A stretch of DNA of 32,752 nucleotides from Bartonella queenslandensis AUST/NH15. GTDB lineage: Bacteria > Pseudomonadota > Alphaproteobacteria > Rhizobiales > Rhizobiaceae. This document shows positions 16,747 through 26,746 of the stretch, one piece after another. A model generated the notes under the pieces. That model was given only the letters and a program-made list of their open reading frames with translations. It did not search any database and had not been told where the DNA came from. A program made the translations under genes and the position numbers. The stretch's first letter is position 1. The number at the start of each line of letters is the position of its first letter. The stretch is taken from the NCBI RefSeq assembly GCF_000312585.1, contig NZ_HE998012.1, positions 4,418 to 37,169 of the forward strand, given 5' to 3'.

Positions 16747-18729
16747 ATGAAAGCAGAAAAAGCAGATGCTGTTTTCGTTTTGGAAAATATTGTGCGCAAA
16801 TTTCCTGCGGGTGAAACATTTGTCACTGTTTTGAAAGAGATTAATCTAACCATTAAACGTGGTGAAATGGTGGCGATTGTTGGGGCTTCCGGTTCTGGAA
16901 AGTCCACATTGATGAATATTTTAGGCTGTCTTGATCGACCAAGTTCTGGTCGTTATTGGATTTCAGGAAAAGAAGTAGCTTCTCTTTCTGCTGATGAATT
17001 ATCCGCTTTGCGGCGCAATCATTTTGGATTTATTTTTCAACGCTATCACTTGTTGAATGAATTAACGGCACTTGGCAATGTTGAAATTCCAGCTATTTAT
17101 GCAGGCTATGCACCGGATGTGAGAAAAAAACGTGCTCAGGATTTGTTAACACGCCTAGGTATGGGAGAGAGAGTTAATCATCGGCCTAATCAGCTTTCAG
17201 GGGGGCAACAACAACGGGTGTCTATTGCGCGAGCATTGATGAATAATGCGGAGGTTATTCTTGCCGATGAGCCAACTGGCGCTTTAGATAAAAACAGTGG
17301 TCAAGAAGTGTTGCGTATTTTGGATGAGCTTCATCAAGAAGGGCGCACCATTATTATCGTAACACATGATATGCAGGTGGCTAAAAGAGCAGATCGTATT
17401 ATCGAAATCAGTGATGGGGAAATTGTTGCTGATAATATATCAAAGGGTAAAAAAACAAAAACGAGAGTTCAATCCCCTCAAGAGCAACAGAATCTGAAAG
17501 ATCAAAAAACACTGGGGTATTTTCGTTCTTTTGTTGAACGTTTTCGTGAAACGTTTGTCATGGCTTTGTTGGCGATGAATGCACATCGGATGCGGACTTT
17601 TTTAACAATGCTTGGGGTAATTATCGGTATTGGAGCGATTATTGCTATGGTGGCTTTGGGAAATGGAACGCGGGAAAAAATACTAGAAAATTTTAAAAGC
17701 TTGGGATCCAATACTTTGACAATCTTCCCTGGGAAAAGTTTTTCTGATCCACAAGCAGAGAAGATAACGAGTTTGGTGGAAGCGGATGCAGAAGCCCTTT
17801 CTGATCTGCCCTATATTTCTGGTGTAACACCTCAGATTTCAGCAAATTCTACGATTCGTTTTGGTTCCGTTGAAGTTAATGCAGTGATTACTGGGGTGGG
17901 AGAACAATTTTTCCAAACACAAGGGCTCAAGGCTGTGAAAGGGCAGTTGTTTGATCAAAAAAGTGTGCGTGAGCGTGCTGTTGATCTCGTTATTGAAAAG
18001 GAAGCTGTTGCTGTTCTTTTTCCTCATAGCCATGAGAGCCCACTGGGAAAAGTGGTGCATGTGGGAAAAGTTCCTGCTCGTATCGTTGGGGTGGTTGATC
18101 CACAAAATAATAGAGGTAGCTCAAATACGTTGCAGATTTATTTGCCTTATACAACTGTGCAAACACGTTTTCTTGGCACAACACAAGTTCGGGCTATTAC
18201 CGTGAAGATTGCTGATCATATTGATTCACATTTAGCGGAGAAGATGGTGAAACGTTTTCTCATTATGCGCCATGGTGAGGAAGATTTTTTCATTCGAAAT
18301 TCCGAATTTTTCCGTGAACGTATTATGGAGAGCACACATATTTTAACGCTTTTAGTGTCTTCAATTGCGGCGATTTCACTCATTGTAGGGGGGATTGGGG
18401 TAATGAATATTATGTTGGTTACTGTTTCTGAGCGGATCAATGAAATTGGGGTGCGTATGGCTGTTGGTGCACGGCAGAGTGATATTCTCCAACAATTTCT
18501 CATTGAAGCAATTTTAGTATGTATCATTGGAGGCGGTTTAGGAATCCTCTTGGGATTTTCTATTGGGGGCTTGTTTTGGCTCTTTAATGCGCCTATTCAT
18601 CTCATTTATACACTGGATTCAATTATTATATCTCTTACTTTTTCCACTCTCATTGGAATATGTTTTGGCTTTTCGCCAGCGCGACAAGCTTCACGGCTTG
18701 ATCCTGTTGTTGCGCTTTCGCGCGATTAA
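16747..18729 (+). CDS. macB: MacB-like ABC exporter (ATPase fused to permease)
   Basis: A 660-aa MacB-type transporter with the ATPase first and the permease second. Walker A is GASGSGKST (about residues 42-50), the signature [15 protein letters not shown], Walker [13 protein letters not shown], and the switch His is in IIVTHD. After a linker comes one transmembrane helix ([20 protein letters not shown], about residues 287-306), a large periplasmic domain, and three C-terminal helices beginning near [23 protein letters not shown]-like sequence, with the [17 protein letters not shown] coupling motif. MacB uses ATP to drive substrates from the periplasm through the MacA/TolC conduit (macrolides, peptides, siderophores or heme-like compounds in various bacteria). 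Last gene of the three-gene operon; followed by a long spacer. Confidence 0.92.
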   Translation: MKAEKADAVFVLENIVRKFPAGETFVTVLKEINLTIKRGEMVAIVGASGSGKSTLMNILGCLDRPSSGRYWISGKEVASLSADELSALRRNHFGFIFQRYHLLNELTALGNVEIPAIYAGYAPDVRKKRAQDLLTRLGMGERVNHRPNQLSGGQQQRVSIARALMNNAEVILADEPTGALDKNSGQEVLRILDELHQEGRTIIIVTHDMQVAKRADRIIEISDGEIVADNISKGKKTKTRVQSPQEQQNLKDQKTLGYFRSFVERFRETFVMALLAMNAHRMRTFLTMLGVIIGIGAIIAMVALGNGTREKILENFKSLGSNTLTIFPGKSFSDPQAEKITSLVEADAEALSDLPYISGVTPQISANSTIRFGSVEVNAVITGVGEQFFQTQGLKAVKGQLFDQKSVRERAVDLVIEKEAVAVLFPHSHESPLGKVVHVGKVPARIVGVVDPQNNRGSSNTLQIYLPYTTVQTRFLGTTQVRAITVKIADHIDSHLAEKMVKRFLIMRHGEEDFFIRNSEFFRERIMESTHILTLLVSSIAAISLIVGGIGVMNIMLVTVSERINEIGVRMAVGARQSDILQQFLIEAILVCIIGGGLGILLGFSIGGLFWLFNAPIHLIYTLDSIIISLTFSTLIGICFGFSPARQASRLDPVVALSRD

Positions 18730-19002
18730 GTGCTCATCAATATAAAACATGTTTGTTGTTCTATCTGCTTGGATAAAGCGTTTTTGAAGCAAAATATGAT
18801 CAGAAAAAATTTTGATTATCCGCTGCGCCCTCCTAAAAAACGCTTCATTCGTTAAGTGGAACAATACCATGAGACGAATGAGATTTTATATAGATTAATG
18901 ACGTTTTATAGCACATTACCCTCTTTACATTTGATCGGGAGAAAAATAGCACCATCATACACTGCTCCCACTGTTGCAGTTCTTGGTGTCAGAAGGATGT
19001 AG

Positions 19003-19205
19003 ATTTGAAACTTTTCATAAGAGGCATTTTTTGTTCTTTCTTTATAGTCTTTATTCACACCCACACCCCGTTGTAACGGGAAAGCAAGTGATTTTGATTG
19101 TTTTATAGAGACTTAAAATGAGAGAGCCTAAGATATTCAAAACTCTTATTTTAAGATGCAGAACACTTATCTTGATCAATCAATGCATTGTCTTATGGTA
19201 AAAAT
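19003..19205. repeat. Dispersed repeat family A, copy 2 (left of the type ISP gene)
   Basis: Matches the copy at 25447-25690 over blocks such as TCATAAGAGGC, AAGCAAGTGATTTTGATTG (compare AAGCAAATGGTTGTGATTT), AACTCTTATTTTAAG and GAACACTTATCTT followed by ATCAATCAAT or TTAATCAAT. The two copies lie in the same orientation on either side of the type ISP gene. Confidence 0.55.
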
Positions 19206-19629
19206 ATGATTGCGAAATTTGGCTTATTTTTTATCGAGCTCGTTGAGTGGTTTAAGATTTTTTGAAAAGACGTTATAAGGATTTTCACTTTTAGTTTTGA
19301 AAAGGATTGGTGAGAATTGTATGTGTTTAGGCTTATGCAAACAAATTATGATTACGCTCAAGTTTTAAAACGTAACCTGATATGTAGCCGTTTTTTGTTC
19401 TTTCATTTGAGACACTTGGCTTTCCTTAGAGTACTTGTTTAAGACATTGCTCTTTTTACTCTCTCTTATAACTTGGGAGCTGAAGGGTAAACAAGCTATT
19501 TTAGTTTTTGGGATAAAGATATCGTCAGATGTTCCGTAGGGGGCGTGATCTTAAAAACTAAGACTTGTTCATTTCTGCGTGAGATACGGATTTCATTTCA
19601 TGATTTTGGTAAGTGAGACAAAAAAGTTT

Positions 19630-19648
19630 GAGAGGCGGAAAGCCTCTC
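19630..19648 (-). terminator. Hairpin terminator for the heptad-repeat membrane protein gene
   Basis: GAGAGGC-GGAAA-GCCTCTC, a 7-bp GC-rich stem 36 bases beyond the stop of the minus-strand gene. On that strand the stem is followed by AAAC and six T. On the plus strand it is followed only by ATTTTG, so it may act weakly in both directions between the convergent genes. Confidence 0.7.
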
Positions 19649-19683
19649 ATTTTGAATGATGGACGAATGAAAAGGACTCTCAT

Positions 19684-20103
19684 TTATTGAAAAAGTCTAA
19701 TCTCATATCCAGCAGGTGTGAGGTGGAATAAGAGAGCATCGTAATACCACATTGCAGTGAGGCTACCGAAACAAATAAAAGGGGTTATAATGAGTATGGG
19801 TATGTGTAGTTTGTGTGGCATTTCCCCTCCTAGGTAGACTCCAATGCTGAAAACAATGAATACTAAAGCCGAGCCACCCGCTATAACACTTAATAAGCGT
19901 ATAACCATTCCACGAATGGCCAAAAGAAAAAGAAAGGTTTCAAAAATAAATATTTTGAATATTACGACGAATATTTTTCGTATGATAAAAAATATCACCC
20001 GTATTATGGTGAATATTATACGCATTATTGTTCGTAGAATGCGATGTTTTTTGTGTAGAATTTCTTCCTTAGTATCTTGTGTGTTTTCAGGTATCGTGTC
20101 CAT
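19684..20103 (-). CDS. Small membrane protein with heptad-repeat basic/hydrophobic helix
   Basis: A 139-aa protein of no family I recognise. After a polar N-terminus (TIPENTQDTKEE) there is an unusual stretch at about residues 22-50 of near-perfect seven-residue units (IMRIIFT, IIRVIFF, IIRKIFV, VIFKIFI) that puts a Lys or Arg once per unit in an Ile/Phe-rich helix. Two or three ordinary membrane helices follow (SVIAGGSALVFIVFSIGVYL; IPILIITPFICFGSLTAMW). I use the ATG at 20103 because GAGGGGGG lies 4 bases before it; a further in-frame ATG at 20118 overlaps that site. It stands alone, with a strong terminator after it. Amphipathic basic helices of this kind can bind acidic membranes or act as transmembrane oligomerisation segments; the function is unknown. 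Confidence 0.65.
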   Translation of the reverse strand: MDTIPENTQDTKEEILHKKHRILRTIMRIIFTIIRVIFFIIRKIFVVIFKIFIFETFLFLLAIRGMVIRLLSVIAGGSALVFIVFSIGVYLGGEMPHKLHIPILIITPFICFGSLTAMWYYDALLFHLTPAGYEIRLFQ

Positions 20104-20410
20104 TTCCCCCCCTCTCATTTCTTAAGTTAAATCCTAAAACTATCGTGCATTTTATTTTGTTTTTTTTACAAAATGCAAAAAAATATTTTTAACATCATCA
20201 CACACTCTTTTTATTTCCATAAGGGGGTAAAGATCATGAAATACATCATATGATTGGGGAAGAGGCAAAGAGATTTTTTCATATCATGTCGCCAAGGATA
20301 GAAAGAACGTCTTAAAATTAAGATATTTTAAATCTTTTGGGTAGAACAAGAGGCATTAATAAATAGGCCTAGATTCAATAATTGAAGATGTTTTTAATAG
20401 GAAGAAAGCA

Positions 20411-23400
20411 ATGACGCTACAATCGCTTTTACAGATTTATCGTGATGAAGCGCGTACCGAAAGGGATAAAGGGACCTATTTTGAGCGTTTGGCTCTTGCT
20501 TATCTGACACATGATCCTCTCCAGTCTCTGTGTTATGAAAAGGTTCAAACCTTTAAAGATTGGGCACATGAAAATGGCTGGGATGGTCGTGATATTGGCA
20601 TTGATCTTGTGGCAAAACTTCGTCATGAAAAGGGGTTTGCTGCAATCCAATGTAAATTTTATGATGCAGAATATCGGATTAAAAAAGCAGATATTGATAG
20701 TTTTATTTCAGCATCAGGTAAAGAACCGTTCAAACGGCGCGTTATTATAGATAGTACCATCAACGCTTGGACTGATAATGCGGAAACAATGATACGGGGG
20801 CAAGATATTCCTGTTATACGGATTGGTCTTTCTGATTTGCAAGAAAGTCCGATTCGTTGGGAGATTTTTGCAGCTAAAGACAAAATTGTGCTGGAGGATA
20901 AAAAGAAACTCCGTTCTCATCAGGCGGAGGCGTTGCGTTTTGTGCGTGCGGGGCTTGAGCAAGCAGATCGGGGCAAGCTTATTATGGCTTGTGGTACGGG
21001 TAAGACATTTACCAGTCTTAAAATTGCTGAGAATTTGGCTGGTGAAGGGAAGTTTGTTTTATTTCTTGTTCCCTCTTTGGCTTTGATGTCACAGACGGTG
21101 CGTGAATGGACAACGGATGTAGAAATCGGATTACGCTCTTTTGCGGTATGTTCCGATACACAAGTGGGGAAGCGTCGTAAAAATAGTGATGATGTTGCTG
21201 AAATTGATGTGTTTGATCTTGCTTTTCCGGCGACAACCGATGCAGCAAAATTGGCAGAACAAGCGGGTGATGGTGTCTTAGATAAGATGAGCGTTGTGTT
21301 TGCAACTTATCAATCCATTCAGGTGATTGCGGATGCTCAGAAAAATTATGGTTTGCCAACATTTGATCTTATCATTTGTGATGAAGCGCATCGTACAACA
21401 GGGGCAACGCTGGTGGGCGAGGATGAATCCAATTTTGTGAAGGTGCATTCCAATGATGTTATTCGTGCTAAAAAGCGCCTTTATATGACAGCGACACCCC
21501 GTGTTTTTGGTGATAACGCGAAAAGTCGCGCGAATGAAGTTGATGCTGTTCTTGCTTCAATGGATGATGAAAAACTCTTTGGCAAAACACTTTTTTATCG
21601 AGGCTTTTCATGGGCTGTACGAAATAATCTTTTAACGGACTATAAGGTTATTGTCTTAGCAATGGACGAAAAATTGGTCAGTTCCGCTGTTCAAAAACGC
21701 CTTAGTGATAGCGATTCAGAGCTTATTCTTGATGACGCAACAAAGATTATCGGTTGTTATAAGGCGTTGACAAAAAAAGATATAAAAGCTGATGTTGGGG
21801 TTGATTCATATCCTATGCATCGTGCTTTAGCGTTTTGTAAAACTATTGAAAGTTCTAAACTGGTTCGTCGTGAATTTTCGGCGGTTGTCGAAGAATATCT
21901 TGAGTATACTCAAGGGAATGCGGAAAACGAGCCATTTTTGAAATGTGCAGTTGAACATGTTGATGGCAAGTTTAATGCGAAGGACCGTAGTGCACTGCTT
22001 GATTGGTTGAAAGCAGAGAGCGGGGATGGTGTTTGTCGTATTTTGACTAATGCTCGTTGTTTGTCTGAGGGTGTAGATGTTCCGGCTCTTGATGCCATCA
22101 TGTTTTTAAATCCACGTAAGAGTCAGATTGATGTTGTGCAAGCGGTTGGGCGGGTGATGCGTCGCAGTGAGGGCAAAAAGATGGGGTATGTCATTTTGCC
22201 AATAGGTATTCCCTCTGGGATTCCAGTAGAACAGGCTTTGAACAACAATGATAAATATCGGGTTGTTTGGCAAATTTTAAATGCTTTGCGTGCGCATGAT
22301 GACCGTTTTGATGCAACGATTAATAAGGCGTCGTTGGGGCAAGATATCAGCAATGTGATTGAGATCATTGGGGTTACACAGAGCACTGAGTTACAGGCTG
22401 TTACAGCTGTTGTCGATAATCTTCCTGTTCACTCACAACCTGCACGATCAAATGTTGGTACAGCGGAGCGTGATTTTCTTTTTACAGATGGACAAGAGGA
22501 GCTTTCTTTCCCTGTGGATGAATTTTCGCGTGCAATTCTGGCAAAGATTGTCAAAAAATGTGGGACGCGTGATTATTGGGAAGATTGGGCGAGTAATATT
22601 GCAGAGATTGCTAAAAACCATATCACGCGTTTAACAGGTATTCTTGCGGCACCAAATACTAAGGCACGTCAAGCTTTTGATCAGTTTTTAGCAGAACTGC
22701 GTGATGACTTAAACGATACGATTAGAGAGGTTGATGCGATTGAGATGTTGGCACAACATATCATCACGCGTCCTGTCTTTCAGGTGTTGTTTGAAGGGTA
22801 TCAATTTACACGTGAGAATCCTGTCTCGCGTGCTATGCAACGTATGCTTGATGTGCTTGATAAGGAAAATCTTGATAAGGAATCTAAAGATCTTGAGAAA
22901 TTTTATGCGAGTGTAAAATTACGCGCCAGTGGCATTACAGATCCAAAAGCAAAGCAGAAATTAATTGTAGAGCTTTACGATAAATTTTTCCGTTATGCTT
23001 TTCCACGCACGGTCGAAAAATTGGGAATTGTTTATACGCCCGTTGAGGTGGTGGATTTTATTGTGAACTCTGTCAATGATGTTTTGCAAAATGAATTTGG
23101 ACAAACGCTTGGCTCATCGGGTGTTCACATTATGGATCCCTTTACCGGAACGGGAACTTTTATCACGCGGCTTTTACAATCAGGGTTGATCACATCAGAG
23201 GAGATGAAACACAAATTTTGTCATGAAATCCATGCCAATGAAATCGTGCTTTTAGCTTATTATATCGCAGCTATTAATATTGAGACAACCTATCATGGTC
23301 TGATGGGGGGCGATTATGTTCCCTTTGAGGGAATTTGTCTGACCGATACATTTCAGCTTTATGAGCAAGATAAAGATCTGATTAGCGATTTGCTGATGGC

Positions 23401-25366
23401 CAATAGCACCCGCAGGTCACGCCAGAAGGAATTGGATATTCGTGTTATTGTTGGTAATCCCCCTTATTCTTCTGGGCAAAAAAGCGAAAACGACAATGCG
23501 CAGAATATTAGCTATCCTAAATTGGATCGTCGCATCCGTGAAACTTATGCCGCTCAATCCAAAGCGAGCAATGTTAATGGACTTTACGACAGTTATATCC
23601 GTGCCATTCGCTGGGCAAGTGATCGCATAAAAGACTGTGGTGTTATTGGGTTTGTGACAAATGCAGGTTTTATCAATGGATATTCTATGAATGGTTTACG
23701 AAAAGAATTGAATAAAGAATTTTCGAGCATTTATGTTCTCAACTTGCGCGGAGATATTCGTAAAAACATGATGAGTAAAGGACGTGCTCAAGAAGGGCAA
23801 AATGTTTTTGGAAGTGGAAGTATGACAGGAATTTCTGTGACAATTTTTGTCAAAAATCCAAATGTCACGGGGCATTGCAAAATTTATTATCATGATATTG
23901 GTGATAATCTCACAACAAAAGAGAAACTATCTGAACTTAAGCGATTAGGCAGTTTTGACGGTATCAAGCGTGAAAAAGATTGGCAGATGATTACACCAGA
24001 TGAGCATGGTGATTGGCTGAAACAGCGCAACAGTGATTTTGAAAAGTTTCTAGCCTTAGGTGATAAGAAGGGCGGTGATAAAAAGTTCTTTGAAACTTTT
24101 TCTCGTGGTATACAAACTGGTCGTGATGCTTGGGCATATAATTCAAGCCGTGAAGCTTTAGCAAAAAATATGAATGATATGATTGCTTTCTATAACAGTG
24201 AAGTCGAGCGTTTTAATGTTATACATTTACATTCTGACCGCAAGGCGCGTGCAAATGCTGTAAATGATTTTGTCAACGCGGATACTAGAAAGATTAGTTG
24301 GAGTGGTAGTCTGAAAGAAGAGTTGATAAGAGGAAAGTTTTTTGAATTTGAAAATGATTGCTTAGTTCAGAGTTTATACCGTCCTTTTATGCGACAGTGG
24401 CTCTATTATAATCGTACTTTCAATGAGAGAGTATATCAAATGCCGCGTATCTTTCCACTGGGGAAAACAGTTGAAAATAGGGTGATACAAATTACCGGCA
24501 TTGGAGCAAGCAGTGGTTTTTCTGTTCTGATGACTAAGGATTTGCCTAACCTTCATACAATGGATACGGGTCAATGTTTTCCACGGTATCTTTATGAGGA
24601 TTCTGAGTTCTTAAAAAATAAGAAGGAAAATCAGGTTCATTTGTTTGCAAATTTTGCAGAGGAAAACAAAAAAGCCGGTTTACAGCGGCGTGATGCACTC
24701 ACGGATGAAGGATTAGCTTATTTTAAGGCTGCCTATCCTAGCGAAGTGATTACAAAAGATGATTTGTTTTATTATATTTATGGGATCTTGCATTCTGAGG
24801 ATTATCGTGCGTGTTATGCGCATAATCTTTCTAAAGAATTACCACGAATTCCAACGGTTAAAAGAGCAGAAGATTTTTGGGCTTTTGTGACAGCAGGGCG
24901 TGAATTGGGGCATTTGCATATGAATTATGAAGAGGTTGAGCCCTATCCCGTTACCTATAAACAGGGTGATCCTAGCACTTGGATGATTTCTGATGAGAAG
25001 AGTTTTTACCGGGTTAAAGCGATGAAATTTGCAGGTAAGCGCGGTGCTATTGACAAAAGCACTGTGGTTTATAATGCGCATATTACGATGCAGAATATTC
25101 CTCTTGAAGCTTATGAGTATGTGGTGAATGGTAGACCTGCTCTTGAATGGGTTATGGAGCGGCAGGTGGTCAAAACGGATAAAGCGAGTGGACTTGTTAA
25201 TGATGCCAATTGCTATGCTGTTGAGACAGTGGGTAATCCAGCCTATCTTCTGGAATTGTTTCAAAGGGTTATTACGGTAAGTTTAGAAACGATGAAAATT
25301 ATTCGCAGTCTTCCAAAATTGGATGTGAGGGAAACTGAAAAGGTTAAATTATCTATTGTGCGGTAA
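20411..25366 (+). CDS. Type ISP-like single-chain restriction-modification enzyme
   Basis: A 1651-aa protein with the complete order of a type ISP (LlaGI/LlaBIII-like) enzyme. An Mrr-like PD-(D/E)xK nuclease comes first (D65 in GRDIGIDLVAKL, Q80 and K82 in AIQCKFY). A superfamily 2 helicase/translocase follows, with Walker A MACGTGKT (195-199), DEAH in LIICDEAHRT (about 325), YMTATPR, and motif VI QAVGRVMRRSEG. Next is a linker, then an N6-adenine methyltransferase: YTPVEVVDFI, AdoMet-binding DPFTGTGTF (about 908) and catalytic NPPY (about 1016). The C-terminal 600 residues should hold the target recognition domain. One polypeptide thus methylates the host site and, at unmethylated sites, translocates and cleaves. 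All motifs look intact. AGGAAG lies 6 bases before the ATG. There is no separate hsdS/M/R gene. It is flanked by family A repeats and long spacers, consistent with accessory DNA. Confidence 0.9.
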   Translation: MTLQSLLQIYRDEARTERDKGTYFERLALAYLTHDPLQSLCYEKVQTFKDWAHENGWDGRDIGIDLVAKLRHEKGFAAIQCKFYDAEYRIKKADIDSFISASGKEPFKRRVIIDSTINAWTDNAETMIRGQDIPVIRIGLSDLQESPIRWEIFAAKDKIVLEDKKKLRSHQAEALRFVRAGLEQADRGKLIMACGTGKTFTSLKIAENLAGEGKFVLFLVPSLALMSQTVREWTTDVEIGLRSFAVCSDTQVGKRRKNSDDVAEIDVFDLAFPATTDAAKLAEQAGDGVLDKMSVVFATYQSIQVIADAQKNYGLPTFDLIICDEAHRTTGATLVGEDESNFVKVHSNDVIRAKKRLYMTATPRVFGDNAKSRANEVDAVLASMDDEKLFGKTLFYRGFSWAVRNNLLTDYKVIVLAMDEKLVSSAVQKRLSDSDSELILDDATKIIGCYKALTKKDIKADVGVDSYPMHRALAFCKTIESSKLVRREFSAVVEEYLEYTQGNAENEPFLKCAVEHVDGKFNAKDRSALLDWLKAESGDGVCRILTNARCLSEGVDVPALDAIMFLNPRKSQIDVVQAVGRVMRRSEGKKMGYVILPIGIPSGIPVEQALNNNDKYRVVWQILNALRAHDDRFDATINKASLGQDISNVIEIIGVTQSTELQAVTAVVDNLPVHSQPARSNVGTAERDFLFTDGQEELSFPVDEFSRAILAKIVKKCGTRDYWEDWASNIAEIAKNHITRLTGILAAPNTKARQAFDQFLAELRDDLNDTIREVDAIEMLAQHIITRPVFQVLFEGYQFTRENPVSRAMQRMLDVLDKENLDKESKDLEKFYASVKLRASGITDPKAKQKLIVELYDKFFRYAFPRTVEKLGIVYTPVEVVDFIVNSVNDVLQNEFGQTLGSSGVHIMDPFTGTGTFITRLLQSGLITSEEMKHKFCHEIHANEIVLLAYYIAAINIETTYHGLMGGDYVPFEGICLTDTFQLYEQDKDLISDLLMANSTRRSRQKELDIRVIVGNPPYSSGQKSENDNAQNISYPKLDRRIRETYAAQSKASNVNGLYDSYIRAIRWASDRIKDCGVIGFVTNAGFINGYSMNGLRKELNKEFSSIYVLNLRGDIRKNMMSKGRAQEGQNVFGSGSMTGISVTIFVKNPNVTGHCKIYYHDIGDNLTTKEKLSELKRLGSFDGIKREKDWQMITPDEHGDWLKQRNSDFEKFLALGDKKGGDKKFFETFSRGIQTGRDAWAYNSSREALAKNMNDMIAFYNSEVERFNVIHLHSDRKARANAVNDFVNADTRKISWSGSLKEELIRGKFFEFENDCLVQSLYRPFMRQWLYYNRTFNERVYQMPRIFPLGKTVENRVIQITGIGASSGFSVLMTKDLPNLHTMDTGQCFPRYLYEDSEFLKNKKENQVHLFANFAEENKKAGLQRRDALTDEGLAYFKAAYPSEVITKDDLFYYIYGILHSEDYRACYAHNLSKELPRIPTVKRAEDFWAFVTAGRELGHLHMNYEEVEPYPVTYKQGDPSTWMISDEKSFYRVKAMKFAGKRGAIDKSTVVYNAHITMQNIPLEAYEYVVNGRPALEWVMERQVVKTDKASGLVNDANCYAVETVGNPAYLLELFQRVITVSLETMKIIRSLPKLDVRETEKVKLSIVR

Positions 25367-25446
25367 AAAGGTATCGAGTCGTAATAAGCCGGCACTCTCA
25401 TATATTTTTTACTTTGCTCGTTTGTGGGTGTTGCAATAAGCCCTCG

Positions 25447-25690
25447 GCACTTGAGACGGTCCATAACTTGAGACGGTCCATAAGAGGCGTGCCTTTCTTG
25501 TATAGTTTTACTCCATACCGCTCCTTTCCCTTGTGATGTGCAAGCAAATGGTTGTGATTTATTGAACAGAGAACAGATTTGAAAAGAGAAAATCTTACTC
25601 TATTTGAAACTCTTATTTTAAGTTGAAGAACACTTATCTTTATTAATCAATATGTTGATGGTAATAAAACACCTGAGGCAGTAAGGCAGC
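25447..25690. repeat. Dispersed repeat family A, copy 3 (right of the type ISP gene)
   Basis: Begins with two tandem units of ACTTGAGACGGTCCATA, then AAGAGGCGTGCC, CAAGCAAATGGTTGTGATTT, AACTCTTATTTTAAG, GAACACTTATCTT and ATTAATCAATATGTTGAT. The last block is identical to one in copy 1 (4959-4976), and the middle blocks match copy 2. Confidence 0.55.
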
Positions 25691-25724
25691 TAAGATTATG
25701 ACACATGAGCTTAGCGACAGTGAT

Positions 25725-25850
25725 GAATATCTTTAAGCAGGGCTTGCTTGTCGAGCCTTATCTATGAGTGAATCGTATAAATGGGAAATCAAGTGAAATT
25801 CGCTGGATAAGAAACCGGATTGTTTGCAAATTAGCGTTGATGGGAGGCTT
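25725..25850. repeat. Dispersed repeat family B, copy 3
   Basis: Contains GAATATCTTTAAGCAGGGCTTGC, TATGAGTGAATCGTATAAATGGGA, AATCAAGTGAAATTCGCTGGATAAGAAACCGGATTG and TTTGCA in the same order as the copy at 5965-6095, with about three in four bases matching over the best blocks by eye. Confidence 0.5.
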
Positions 25851-26746
25851 CGTTGCTTGAGATGTGGCGAGGAGATCAATAATCCTCATGAAATCTGTCC
25901 TTTGAGTGGGGGATTGGAGGTGGGCAGGTGGAACGCGTTGGATAATAAGCTGCGTTATTATTGTTTATAGATCTTAGAGTTTAAGAATTTTTCGTTCTTT
26001 TTGGGGGAGCAAACCAAACAAAAAGCGATTTGAGAGAAGGAAATGATTTCAAAAAAGATTGCGATAAAGAGCGTGGGATATTTGTGGTGGTGTGGGCTGT
26101 AAGCTTATTTTATCTGTGATCTAAAATGCTCTTATGAAGATGCTTTATAGAATGAAGAGATTGTTTCTAATCTATTTATAATGATATTTTAATGTTCTCT
26201 CTGTTGAATGAGAAATCTCAGTATTATCTATTTTTTTTTATTTTAAATCCATTAAAATTACTTCCTTGCATCCCATACATGGTTGCTATGTGGGTACTGT
26301 TTAAACAAGGCCTAAAGTGTGCCTCTTATCAATTATCTCGAGAGGTTTAAGAGCTATCGTAATATTGAGGGCTGGCAAAATATTAAGATGGGGCGGTTTG
26401 TATTTTTTATGCAGTGTAAAGATGATGGCATAAATAGACTTTTACGACAAGTCTGGAGATCTTATAGTTGTCTTGGAAGCTCTATTTATGAGGAGTTTTT
26501 TATACTATTAAGATGTCATTGATCGATTCGTGTCGTGAGATAAGTTTGAGATGTGAGAGATGTTTCTTTAAACGTGTAAATATGCAAGACAGTGACACGT
26601 TTCTTGGGGCGTTTTGCTTTTATGAGGGGAAGTTCTGTCGCGCTCTTATGGAGGTAATCTCGTGTGAAGTGAATAGAGAGAATGCTATGAAGCGGTTCGT
26701 GGGTGGTAAGATTTAAAGTCACAAGAGGAAAGATCAGGGGGAAAGA

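Larger units (their letters stand above)
18730..19683. other. Non-coding spacer after macB
   Basis: About 950 bases between convergent genes, with no convincing frame. It holds a copy of repeat family A (about 19003-19205) and a strong hairpin terminator (19630-19648). Confidence 0.55.
25367..26746. other. Non-coding repeat-rich spacer after the type ISP gene
   Basis: About 1.4 kb between convergent genes. It holds a 17-bp tandem repeat (25450-25483), family A copy 3 (25447-25690), family B copy 3 (25725-25850) and a family B-like fragment (25925-25990). Short open frames at 26319-26722 lack ribosome binding sites and known motifs. Confidence 0.55.

Noticed and set aside
18776-18845. Inverted repeat AAGCGTTTTT / AAAAACGCTT after macB as a terminator
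   Set aside because: The arms are separated by about 50 bases and lack a following T tract; too weak to call.
26319-26722. Two small plus-strand frames and one minus-strand frame in the spacer after the type ISP gene
   Set aside because: They overlap one another, lack ribosome binding sites and known motifs, and lie in repeat-rich spacer.
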